This document shows, piece after piece, positions 47,124 through 59,113 of a DNA stretch of 64,000 nucleotides. The position numbers and the translations under genes were made by a program. Within the stretch, counting starts at the first letter, position 1; each line of letters begins with the position of its first letter. Origin of the DNA: Isoetes taiwanensis (Eukaryota; Streptophyta; Lycopodiopsida; Isoetales; Isoetaceae); NCBI GenBank assembly GCA_021234155.1, contig JAJEKV010000066.1:989832-1053831 (forward strand), in the 5' to 3' direction. Under the pieces are notes generated by a model. The model was not told where the DNA came from. It did not search any database and was given only the letters and a program-made list of their open reading frames with translations.

Positions 47124-47325
47124 AGGCAGGAGTTACGATTTGACAAGTTATTTGATAATGTAATGGCGTAATAATGATTTAAAAATATTACCTTAAGGTA
47201 ATCTTAATAAATGTGTAAGTATTATAGTAGTATATCGTATGCATCAGGTTGATTGCAGGTTAGGAAGATTCCAAGGTGGGGAGACCCACGATGCTGCGGA
47301 CAGCATCATTTCAAGGTGGGGAGAA
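47124..47325 (+). repeat. Duplicated 3' end of the LTR-element interior with polypurine tract
   Basis: It repeats about 58922-59113, starting at TTACGATTTGACAAG and ending with the polypurine tract AAGGTGGGGAGAA immediately before LTR-C. Because LTR-C also has a primer binding site on its right, this LTR is shared by two partial element units, as in tandem LTR-element arrays. Confidence 0.88.
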
Positions 47326-48829
47326 TGTGACGTTCCAGTACGATATACGGTCTCAAGACGTATACCGCATCGCGACCATCCACGCAGCGTACCGCCGCCC
47401 AATGACGCGGTAATGCGCCGGCGTGTACCCAACAAAAAGGTAAGCCCCTGGGGGGCAACTTGCAATGGTGCGCTTACACTTAGCAATGCGGCGCAATTAA
47501 AGGTAGACCAAGGGTCATGGAAACCCTAAACCTAACCGATAGTCTACATAAGGCACCAAACCCTAACTTTCCCTTTTAGCCCTACGGACCTTCGAGCTCA
47601 GGACATTCGCTACCGAGGAGTCAATTCCAACTCCCACGATCTGTCCGTGCGCCCCAGCTTGTCAGATCGTCCTCCCGACCGCATTTCGAAGCAGAACAGA
47701 GACATGGACACCTTTGGATCGAGAGGAGTGAACCAGGGATCAGGTATTTAGTCGATTGAATAGCCTAAACCTTATTCCGACCCGAACCCGGTGAGGTTTA
47801 GCCTATTAAATCACCCCTAATAGCCTGCTGAGATCGAGATTGACTCTAACTAAAGAACCTAACTCTATGTATGATATAGATTAGTTCTTATTCTTTAGTT
47901 CTATGATGTGATGGACCGGATGAATTACGTGAACTCTTTGTATTGGGAAGGGGGTAGAGACTTGAAGCTTAGTAGATGATGCTCCTAGATAGTCCCTCTT
48001 AGTGCATTACTAGAATTCGCACACGTGTACAAGAACCCCACCGGTTGTGGGTGAAGGGGCTAGGACCGGGCTTAGAATGAGGTTAGGTGTTGACCCTTGA
48101 CCGATCCCTCTGGTGTGTAAGGCCTACCGGGGATCAGAGTGACTAGGTCTAATGGCTTGCCACTGAGTGTGGGTAAGGCATGGGCTCGACACCCGTGGGG
48201 TGGAGTTCACCTTCCAGTGGGTTAAGTCGAATAAGGGCAGTGGCCCTCTAGTCACCTTGGGTCAGCATGTAGATCTCTGGAGGGAGTGATCCCTACCTGC
48301 CCCATCGGGACTGGGGAGATGTAACCCAGGAATAGCCCCTTTGGCTATGCACCCGGCTGGCTACAGTCAGGTCCCAACACTTTTCAACCTACTCTGCAAA
48401 GTGTGCACAGGAGGGGCGGATGGAGTGGACAACCCTAAGCCATGTTCTTATGCCAGCCCAATCCATTGTCATGATTCTGTCTGCACTGAACTCTGGAGAC
48501 CCAAGCTTGTCAGTCATCCCCTGGAGTCTGAGCCTTGGGTAGGAACTTCCTTTGTATTGTGCTGATCTTTGTCTATGCAGATGTTGATGTGCCACCCTTC
48601 GAGGTGGATATATGATGATATGTTACCGACGTGTATGTTTACGCCGCATTGACTAGGTAGGCCCCGAGGAAGATGGGGTAAAATGACCCTTCATTCTTCT
48701 TCCCTTGTATGGACTCTAGGCGGTCCACGATGATATGTGGAGGGCCCTGTATCAGTATGGAGCTGGTGCGGGGGATGAACTCCTGTTTGTATACGGTGGG
48801 CATCATTATACGAGTAGGGGACGATCACA
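47326..48829 (+). mobile_element. LTR-C (5' LTR of the main element)
   Basis: It starts TGTGACGTTCCAGTACG and ends GGACGATCACA. It has a polypurine tract on its left and a primer binding site on its right, so it serves as 3' LTR of the truncated left unit and 5' LTR of the main unit. Confidence 0.85.
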
Positions 48830-48830
48830 A

Positions 48831-48843
48831 TGTTATCGAGAGC
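48831..48843 (+). other. Primer binding site, initiator-Met tRNA type
   Basis: TGTTATCGAGAGC directly follows LTR-C and differs by two small changes from TGGTATCAGAGC, the usual plant site complementary to the 3' end of initiator methionine tRNA. The damage suggests an old copy. Confidence 0.7.
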
Positions 48844-49035
48844 GATGTTCTTGGAGACCAAGAGCAAAGCACCTGACCATGCTCCCAGTAGTACTAACTT
48901 GATAGGATCCTCAAGCCTCGAAAAGTGGGAAATTTTTTTCTCATTTTTGGTAGTTTATGGTAAGCTAGTAACAGTTAAGTAAATTGGAACTTAATAAGAC
49001 TAAAAAGAATGAGCCAAAACCTCCTCGGGCAAGGT

Positions 49036-49460
49036 GGTCTCACATTACAGCACCTGGTCAAAGAACTAGACTTTAGTTTTGAGCGAGCATACTACCTATG
49101 AGACATTGAGCAAGAACACCTTAAAACTTGATGAATTTGAGAAAAGTAATATAGTAAGGCTAGTTCCAAGGTAGGAATTAGTTAGAATAGCATGTTTAAA
49201 TTACTTAAATTACTTAAAATGTGCAAGATCTCACATCCTTTGGTCAAAGAACTAAACTTTAGTTTTTGAGCGAGAGCAAGTCGTGAGACATCAGCCAAGA
49301 ACACACTAAACTTGATGAATTTGAGAAAAGTAATATGGTAAGGCTAGTTCCAAGGTAGGAATTAGTTAGAATAGCATGTTTAAATTACTTAAATTACTTA
49401 AAAATGTGCAAGATCTCACTGCTACCTGGTCAAAGAACTAAACTTTAGTTTTTGCGAGGG
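49036..49460 (+). repeat. Tandem repeat, ~190-bp unit, 2.3 copies, in the element leader
   Basis: Units start at about 49036, 49227 and 49412 with GATCTCAC or GGTCTCAC, then TGGTCAAAGAACTA, GAATTTGAGAAAAGTAATAT and a TTAAATTACTTAAATTACTT tail. The first two are complete and the third is partial. Leader repeats of this kind occur in plant Gypsy elements. Confidence 0.9.
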
Positions 49461-52400
49461 CGCTACTGCGGAGACCTCCAAACTTTGAACTTCCATAACT
49501 TGAGCTACAGAGCTCCAAATCACCTGAAAATTGTTGCAATAGGACCGTTAGATAGCCTAGAATCCATTTATGACCTCAAATTAGACTAGAAATGTCAAAC
49601 CCTAACTCAAAATGACCAAAATTCCTCAAACCCTTGAATTGTTTTTCCAAACTGCATACCCCATTAGTACCTCGCAAGTATTGCTCTCGGCTCAAAGCTG
49701 ATGCCTTACTCCTAGATAGAAGTGCCCAAGAACACCCCTTTGTTATAGTCATCTAGACCTCAGCATACCAACCCAAGTCCAACTGTTGGTACATCACCTC
49801 TGGTCATGCCAAAAGCATAAACCTTGACCTAATTCAGTGTCCTCCTAATAGAGTTTGACTTATATAGCCGCCACATTGACACTCCCTATTGCCGGGATAC
49901 CTAGAAAGGAGCTAGAGTCTAGAGCTGCCCAAGTCACCTCATGTGTAGAGATTGGACTCCCCCAAACCAACTTTGTTAGGACCTTAGAGTATGCCTCAAA
50001 CATCATGGAGGTTTTGCAAAACAACCCTCATGTCATGCCATACCACACGTCCTAATATCCATAGACTTGGAGATTATAGATATGTCTCCAGTAATGCTGC
50101 TCGAGCCATCTTGCTTGCTTATAGAGCCCAAAATGTTGTAGGAGAGCCCTTCAAGTAGACCCTTAGACTCTAGAATATACAAGCATTACTTTCGAAGGAC
50201 GGGGCTAGAGCCACAGAAGAGGTAGAGGCGCAACCCCTTGAAGACATCAAGGTCCCAACCGACGTACAGACAGATAAGGAGAGGAGACCGAAAAGGCAGA
50301 CCCAAGAGAGGGAAGTACAACGACAAACACCTAAACTGACAAACGAGTAGAACAGGACACCATCGGCCTATCATCAATCTTCATCAAATGGGAAGAATAA
50401 TTGGTAACCAACGGCATCAAGAATTTTCTAGATGTCAACCTCCCGGCTACCACGTCCACGAGCTCACATCAGGAAGAGGATCTCGATGCCTTCACCAACT
50501 CGACGCCCACGAGTTTCAAATGGAAGAATGCAAGGCAGCAAAATACAGGTGCAGGAACACGTTAGACATCGATGCCGCGTTAGCATCACGAGCTAGGGCC
50601 AGAGGGCATAATCTTCCGTCGAGGAGAGAAGTCATGGCGACACAGGAGCGTATAGGAACCGGAGAGAAGACCACCACGACCTTGCAGCCCAGCAGCTCAA
50701 GCGAATGTCAGGCAACGCCAACAAAAGGAGCGACCAAGCTAGGCAACCACAAGCACCTAAGGCTGACCAGGACGAGCTTCCAGCTCCCTTGCACCAGCAG
50801 GAGAACTTTCATCGGTTCCAAAAAAAAGTAGGAGACCATGAGGAGGAGGAGACGACCTAGCCATCAGATACAAATCACGCAAAGGCGGCTAGAAGGAGCC
50901 ATGGTAGGGACAATAGAGAAGACCACACTTCCAGGCACAGGAGAGGCACCTCGGAATGAAGCAAAGCCCAAGCAACAGGAGTCGCACTCAGAAATTCAAC
51001 CTGCGGAGGAATGCCAATGCCTGCCTACCGACCACGATCTTAGAGCTTCGAAGATATTCAAGAATGCCCAAGCGCAGCGGTTAGGTGATCTTACTCAAGC
51101 GATCAACGGCACCGCGACATCGGCAACCACCTTGGCTAAACACCGCATGTAGGGGCGTTGGCGGTCACCGCATTCTCACGGCGAATATACACATTAAGGA
51201 GGAGCATCTTTCTCAAGGGATCACATCGACGAACACTCTTCGCGAATGGCTGGCGTGACGAGCTCGGATCAGACATGAAGCTCAACAATAGTAGCCGACA
51301 TCTCAAAGGAATCACGAGTCAACCGAGAACAAAGAAGATGCGCAAAACCAAAGGGTCAAACGCGATAGGAGGAGGGGAAACCCTAAAGGAGTATAAACAA
51401 TTAAGTAGATCTTCGCGATTGTTTTGAAAAAGTGGATGAATTAAAATCCCAATGTAAATGCGTATATGTCTATTGTATATCTCGAGGTGCTCACAGATAT
51501 AGTGGAGAAACATGAGTTTAAAGTCATGTTTTACTGGATTTAAGCGCTTAGATCGGGAAGCTCCTTCACCCGACTACCAAAAGAGGAAGCAAGGAAGCAC
51601 AACTATAGCCCAAGATCAAAATGGAAGAGCAAGTACGAGGGAGAAACGCTTCGAGGCCAAGCAAACCTTCGACTCCAAACACTTAGGAAGTGCCCCGAAG
51701 TAGAAGACAGCTCGTCCACCCAATGTCGAGAATAAGAGACAACACCGGTCATGTCAAGATCATCATTTGCACGGGACATCGCCGGGGACGCAACACTACA
51801 TCTTGTGGCAGCAGCAACACTTGATGAACTTATGACACGAGTGGCCTCAACAATAGAAGGAGGAACACCCCGACATCAACGAGCCAACTAAGAAGACAAC
51901 ATCTCGACGACCATAATTCCACCTTGTGGTAATATAGGGGAATGCGCCATGACACGTGGTTTAGATGGAGATGCACTTACGAAAGGCACCGCGACGAGGA
52001 GATATGCCTTCAACAACTAGGTGATGGCTTCGCCGTAAACTCCTACCAGTAATTAGAAGAGAAGAAGCCGATCATATCTCCAACATGTGGCACGTCAAAC
52101 GCCCAAGGTAGAAGCATTCGACACCTTAACAACAAGGATAGCAACTGAAGCACCTTCGGCAAAAAGAGAGTTCAAGATAATAGCCAGGCTATTCAACAAC
52201 AATAGCATATCTAAGGGCGGTACTTCTTCAACTCAAGGGTCAAGTGCTTGAGATATAAGGATCCATCATCCCGATAACATAGCCATAGCCAGGGAGGAGA
52301 GCCACGATGCCTTACCCGAGAGAGACCGACATGCGTGAGGGACAAAGGTCGAAGCGAAAAGCTGGAGAAGTGCTAGCAACCGACTTCTTCCACGAGCTCC

Positions 52401-55400
52401 TTAGAGGCAACGGGGAGGATCAAACCGACGAGCACAATCAAAGCCCACGGAAGGTACCTCAAGACAAGAAGACAGCATAGCGCTGTGGAACGTGACAACG
52501 TCCAAGCCATGTGATCGAGGAGATCAAACAAGGAAGTTTGGAAACTCGATGGACAAGCAACTAAGCGAGGTGAGCCGATGACTTGCACGCGGACTTGCAT
52601 GCAACTTGGTGAACCCAAGGATGGACGATTCAAAGAACAACTGCAGAAGAGCACAACTCCAGAGGAGTATAGCCAAAGGAATCGCGCACAGCCTCAAGAG
52701 ACGCCTTCAAATAGCTTCAAGTATCATGAAGGGGGGAACAATTACCGCCCGAGAACAGGATCAGGAAGCAGACCGAAATGTCGAAGCATCAATGACCACC
52801 ACACCTTTAGTTAGAATGTGATGCAAAGTGTGTTGTGCCATAGCCGACAAACATCGGAGGGCCCAAGTACATCAACAAGTTACCCCGGAGTACGAGCTGA
52901 CGTACAAATAGGAGGATATGGATCGTCAACACCATTGCACCGGGAGGAACACCGATGACATTGTCAAGGAGTAGGTGTGCAACTCGGAGGGAGGCACAAG
53001 GGGGACCTAATAGCTCTAGTAGTAATTGTAATTATGTAAGTTATATGCTTTGCATATATAGTTCCCTTGTTATTCCCCCCCATAGCGTAACAGATCAAAG
53101 GAAGAGATGTCAGGCAATTTGCAGGGGTGAAGCAATCAACATCCTCAACACTCTTTGGGCAACAAGAGGACTCGGTGTACGAGACGTCGATGGAGTCGAA
53201 GAAACAATATCGGATACAGAGTCATCCTTTAGCCGCCAAGACAAAGAGTTCAAGATGAAAGATCTTTTTCAACGGCGCCACCTTCAGGCTTTTGAAAAGC
53301 GGCATGGAAGATTTCAAGTGATCAACTACGCCATCAAAGCCACCAGCAATGAGAGGCTTCTAACGAACAAAGTCAACCTCTACAACAAGGAGGAGCCACC
53401 GTCAAGGAGACTGAAGTATCGAGCGACTCGAAAGAACGTTACCTTGCTACTTCAAGTAGGCAACGAGTGGATGAGCTTTTAGCAAGCTCAAGGATCTAAG
53501 GCCATGTGGCCTAGTAGGTTAAATGTATGGACGGTAACATCCATATTGGGATTAGAAGGCATTTCCAGATATCCTCGCTGAAAGGATCGCCCCAATATTG
53601 AGCTAAACATCAAGGATTGGGAAGGAAATGCATAGGAGTAACTATAATTATCCACGATTGTTAACAGACATCCAATGTATTGAAACCACTTGGTGAGATT
53701 GATCTCCTCGCTAAGAAGGAATCATTACTAGGATAATTGTTGACCATGTATAAATCTAGTACCTCCAAAGAATAATCCAACCGAAAGAAAAGAAGTAATC
53801 TAACAAGTCCGGCCAACTTGTTACGATGGCATCAATTCGATTGGTAGGAATATTCCAAGAGTTTAAATAACTAAGAAAGGGGGAATTTCTAGAACATAAA
53901 AGAATAATACATGAAAGGTACATCTAAAATAAGAATTATAGTAATCAAATAGTCTTCTGGGACAAAAGGAATTGTCATGATGACAATGACAAAACCTTGT
54001 GGTTTAGAATCATTCTAACTAAGTAGGTAACCCATAACTATATTGAAATAAATGATAACATAATATGTATATCCATCTTAGATGGTTATATATGTCAGCT
54101 AAGGCTAGTAAATTAATGCGCTAAGTAAGAAGCGTATAACCTCTTAAGGGGAGAGAATAGATATGACGTTGTGTACAACGTCATTAAAGGAGTGCAGGAC
54201 CATTTTCTTTTCGAAGAAAGTGGGAGGGCTCAATCTTATGATTGAACGTACTTGCATCAAATATGTAGCATAATAACAGGGGGTTTTTTTTGTGATTTTA
54301 TACGCTTTTTGGCATGGTTTTCATATGATTTCATGGGCGTATTGCACGAGACATACTAATCAGTATATCTAGAGTGCACTCCGCATTTTATTGTCTAAAT
54401 TCCATATCATCAATGGTTTACCCACTTTTATTTTTATTCCTCTATTTCTTTTTAATAAGCCAAACATGCAAGCATCGAAATGTTTCACTTTAGGGTTTTT
54501 TTAGGGTTATCTCAAGCATTCTCTGTCTCGTCTCTGGGTATCACGGTCTTGCAGGTTTTTGGGTTTGCCATGATGGGTCGGATTTGTGTGGCATCCGGAC
54601 TTTACGCGAGGTCTAAGGGCATCGGTTCAAGACCGGACCTTGCACTTGTGACATGTAGCGTAAATGTCAGATATGCATGATGATTTTTCGGAGTTAATTG
54701 CACATTGTTATTTTTTTCGGTTGATGCATGATTTGTCTTGAAAAGAAGGAACTTATAGAAACATGGCAGAAGATGGAGAAGCATCAATCTTGAAAATGCA
54801 AGGAATTGCTCTATAGCATGCCCAGGCTACTGGGTTGGTCCATGACCCGGCCATGAACAACAGTTGTTGGCAATTTCATCTCTAGGAAGAAAGTAGCAAT
54901 GACAAAATCAATTTGTGAGGAGCCTCTTTCTCTGGGTGGGAGCAACCAATAGTTTGACATTGCATCTCTGCAAGTATAAGAGCCCTAGTAGGTGTGGCAT
55001 CACAAGTTGCCCATGTCGATCTTATTCTTTCATTTCTCTTCTCATGCAATCTTTTCTTTTTTTGTTCTCTATCACGTTTGCTCTCTTTAAGCTATGACCG
55101 TTGAGGGACATTTACGAAATATAATGGGCAAAGACCTGTAATATATATTGCAAGAGAAGGTTGGCAACCACGAAGTCGGTTCGTTGAATCATGGTTATTA
55201 GCATGTTGCCATCATATAAGTAAAACTTGACATTTACATTTGCAATGCTTTTGCTGCGAGCACGTATTCTCATTAATCTTTGGTCAAGCAAATCTTTGCG
55301 ACGGTTAGATTTGATCTCTTCCTTATCTTTCCTCTTTGGCCTTGGTTAGACATGGCATGAGGAATGAAGTGAATCGAAATAGCAACAAATGGGTGTCTCT

Positions 55401-56804
55401 GGCGGATGGACCAATTGAAAGCTCCAATAGGGTTTTGTCGATTTCAAAAGAGTCCGGCCTCTTCAATGACTAAAAAATCTCGGAGCCTCATGGACAATGG
55501 TTAGCAGGTTGAATGGACGGGCAATGTTAAACGGGTTGTCGTGGAGTTGCGAGGTTATGCTAGATATTGGTTGAAAAGAGGTAGAATGTGTCTTGCTTCT
55601 ATGAAGGGTTAAGGCATTTTCTTAAAATACTCCGGCAATGCTTGCTTGCTCGGTGACAAAGCATTGTGAGGCATTAACAAAGCATCTTTGTGTTGCATGT
55701 GACACGCTTTGCAGTTGGGGATTCAAGCATATCCTCAAATGCTTTTTGAAGCCTTTGAGGTCACTGTTTGTTATTGGAATATTAGATAAGTTTTTCAACT
55801 CCACCAACTTGTAGGGTGGACATGACTGTGGTCTTCCTTTTCTTATCTTGACCAATGCATAAAGTACGATCCATTCTTTGAATCGGTGTGAAGGAAAATT
55901 CGTAACAGGTATGTCGAAACTAATTTTATCATTAGACATTGTGAATTGTGAGAGATGCTATGATATAACGGTGTGGATGGAATAAACTAAACAAGTTAGG
56001 TGTTATTGGCTCTCCTCTTCTGCAACTTACTGAACATTAAATATAATTGTTTTTGTTATTGTTATGTGTAACTTATTTTGCTAGGTTAATTTGTTTTTTC
56101 CTTTCCTTGTATTCACTTGCTCTACTTACTGAAGCCAAAGAATGATGTCGTTTTATGCACTTCTGCTCTATTAACTCTTACAAGGAAAACCATGAGCTGT
56201 ATGCATATTCCAGATTATATATTCAAAAGCTTTATAAATGCACTAATCAAGCTGCAAATTTACATTTCATAACAACATGTTGGCCTATGGTCCTTACTTG
56301 TTATACCTTAAATAATGACATTGGCTGCTCATTTCTTTCTTCCTGTTATCGATTGTGGTTGCTTAGTTGGTATGGTTGTGACTTGACTTGGTTAGTTTAG
56401 TTATTTAAGCAAATGTTGGATTCTTCACGGGTCCATTTCCTATCTGAGATGTTTAGCATATGAAATGCTACTATATAGGGACGTTCCAAATATAAATGCA
56501 TTTTCCTTGGCATTTTGCATGTAGGTTTCCCACATTGTATTCATCAATACAGGCTTTTCTTTTCTATCCTCATCACATTTATCCTTTTATCAATATTCCA
56601 AGGTTTCTTTTGTACTCTAATGTCACCCTCACAATGACTTTAATTTTTGGTCTACTTGCTTATTATAAATTTTATCATAGAAATGCCTATTTAAATATAT
56701 CTACGACATCATTACAAACAACGCATATGACACATATATTATCATTATAAATGTTTTAGTTCGTTTGTCAATTCTAAAAAGGCCCTGAAGGAACAAAAAT
56801 TACA
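49461..56804 (+). other. Interior of the LARD-like element, no recognisable gene
   Basis: Plus-strand open frames (50388-50831, 50838-51152, 52955-53482 and others) are short, in changing frames, and Lys/Arg/Ser-rich. None shows gag, protease, reverse transcriptase, RNase H or integrase motifs. The 50.2-53.5 kb stretch is purine-rich on the plus strand and GC-richer than the rest, perhaps a decayed gag-like region. 53.5-56.8 kb is AT-rich with nothing recognisable. Confidence 0.5.
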
Positions 56805-57203
56805 GGTTAACACACAAACCATTACATCCAACACTCTAAAATTAAATCCCCCTTGAAACCCCCTTTGGTTTGGGTGCATATTCACACGGGGGGTGACGTA
56901 GGGCAGCGAGAGCCCCTAAAATTATGTTTGGCATGTACAAAATCAACACTATGTAGTATATTACCTCAAATCTTAGTGTATTTTGCAAATCTTGTTATAC
57001 AGTATAGCAAATTGTGTACATGCATACCCCACAAATGAGGAACTTTATGTACGGTGTAGATTAAGGAATAAAGGGTGAATATGCCTATCCAACAGCTCTC
57101 GATGCCCGAAGTCACCCCCCGTGTGAATATGCACCCAAACCAAAGGGGGTTTCAAGGGGGATTTAATTTTAGAGTGTTGGATGTAATGGTTTGTGTGTTA
57201 ACC
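56805..57203. mobile_element. Foldback element or MITE: perfect 93-bp inverted repeat
   Basis: Arms at 56805-56897 and 57111-57203 are exact reverse complements over 93 bases, starting GGTTAACACACAAACC and ending CACACGGGGGGTGAC, with a weaker extension inward (GGGCA.CGAGAGC). The spacer is 213 bases. No open frame is inside and no clear target duplication is at the ends. Perfect arms inside an otherwise decayed interior point to a recent origin. Confidence 0.85.
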
Positions 57204-58484
57204 CAAACCCGTAGAATAGAGTTCACTCCGGCAATGGCCGAAGAGAATAGAGCGTAAGCTAGATAGATACCTTAGTGCTCAGGTGGCCTTCAACGTGCGA
57301 GACCGAAGTAGTAGCTAACTACACCAATGAAGTGGAGCAAAACTATGGGAGCAACGCAACGACCAAGTCATCTCCAAATTACTCGACGCCGGCTCAATGG
57401 GTGGATGCATTCTAGCCTTAGGTAAGACGTGTGCATGCATTATAAGCTTTAATGTATCTTATAAATAAGTTACATATAGATCCTAATAATTGCATAGAAA
57501 TTACTGTACGTATATGTATCATACCGAAATAAGTTAAATAACAACGATAATGGAGGTAGCATGTTAATTAATCCTTCGCAAGGATGAAATTCCTTCCAAG
57601 GATAGCTATATGACCTCGGGGTCCTTATAAATATAAATAGAAAATAGAATTCGGATATACTTAAGTGCATCTTAGGGATATACTTCCAAGGGTAATGCAA
57701 GACCCAAGGAAGAGAATAAGAAGCACATCTAATTCTTGTGTATGATAATTAAAATCTTCTCTATGTAACAATAGGTCTAAAATCGGGATTATTGTTTAAA
57801 TAATCGCGATCTAAAAGTAATTAAATATTGTAAAGCTTAGAGTAAATATAATTGTACTATCGGAAGTAACTATGATAATGTTAATTCATAAATATTACAT
57901 TAGGGTAATTATGTAAATCACATGCATTAAAGGAAAAGTAAAAAAAACGGGACGGACGTAATCGATTTTGTGTAGATCTATAGCTTGCCTAGTTAAAGTA
58001 TAATACGCATGCAACCTATGAGGTAAAAGGGTTGCATGCGTTGTCCCCGATGATGAGATTACTACGGTGATCTCTAGGGCGTGGTGTAATGTCAATGCGA
58101 GGCATGACCGCGGTTCCGGGGAAAGTCTACTTTTGTCCCACGAGTAGGCGACCGAGAGAAAGGATGTCATTGAGGAATGCATTGATAGGAAAAGCACCTC
58201 TAGCCCCCATATGCCATGCTTTGATAGGAGGAATCTGGCCTTCACGAAGGACCTATCCTCCACGTTGGGCAACTAAAAGGTGTAGGCATGGCGGCATACA
58301 GGCATTATAGGGTCTTTGTCTCCTCGGCCACGATGGAAGAATCATCCTCTTCCCTTCGCGGAGATTAGCCATGCATTCATGTAGATGGGTGGGGTGGTCA
58401 CCATATAACCAAAATTTTAATTAATATAAATGGTAATAGCGTAGTGTTGACCCTGAGGCCAATAAAGCTCGACGGGGCCCCGAG
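57204..58484. other. 3' part of the LARD-like interior
   Basis: No recognisable gene. Open frames at 57895-58272 (minus) and 58089-58310 (plus) overlap each other and have no known motif. Confidence 0.45.
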
Positions 58485-59035
58485 GTCGAACTCCCAAGTC
58501 TTGCAACACAAATTTTGTTATAACGTGTTGCAAGGGATGAAGAAGTACCTTAGAAGTGTAAATTTTGTATGAAATTGATAAACTTTGATAAACTTAAATG
58601 TTGTATTAAGTAAGGTTAATAATTACCTTGATGGATTAAGTTATGAAATCATAAGTTAATTGGATAATGAAATAGTATAGTAATGTCTTAAAACATTACC
58701 TTAGAGTAATTCTAATAATTAAGATAGTAAGTATGTAATTATAGATATTGTAAAATTAATATAGGATTTTAAGGTCGAAGACTTACAACACAAATTTTGT
58801 TGGAATGTGTTGCAAGGAATGAAGACACCTTAAATAATAATTGTATATGAAAGTGTTAAATTGTGATAAACTAAATGTTGTGATATTTGGAGAGACTAAT
58901 AAGTACCTTGTTTTAATTCTTTTACGATTTGACAAGTTATTTGATAATGTAATGGCGTAATAATGATTTAAAAATATTATCTTAAGGTAATCTTAATAAA
59001 TGTGTAAGTATTATAGTAGTATATCGTATGCATCG
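58485..59035 (+). repeat. Two diverged ~270-bp tandem copies near the 3' LTR
   Basis: The copies start near 58497 and 58776 with CTT.CAACACAAATTTTGTT, followed by GTGTTGCAAGG.ATGAAGA, GATAAACT.AAATGTTGT and, near the end, ATTACCTTAGAGTAAT or ATTATCTTAAGGTAAT. They are clearly older than the LTR duplications. Confidence 0.75.
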
Positions 59036-59100
59036 GGTTGATTGCGTGTTAGGAAGATTCAAGGTGGGGAGACCCACGATCTATGCCGCGACATCATTTC

Positions 59101-59113
59101 AAGGTGGGGAGAA
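59101..59113 (+). other. Polypurine tract of the main LTR element
   Basis: AAGGTGGGGAGAA lies directly before the TGTGGCG start of LTR-D, where plus-strand priming occurs in LTR retrotransposons. The same tract precedes LTR-C at 47313-47325. Confidence 0.8.

Noticed and set aside
50388-51152. gag gene of the LTR element
   Set aside because: The frames are basic and repetitive, but no zinc knuckle or capsid-like motif could be found, so only a decayed remnant is possible.
57895-58272. A 125-codon minus-strand gene in the LARD interior
   Set aside because: It overlaps an opposite-strand frame, has no motif, and lies in decayed DNA.
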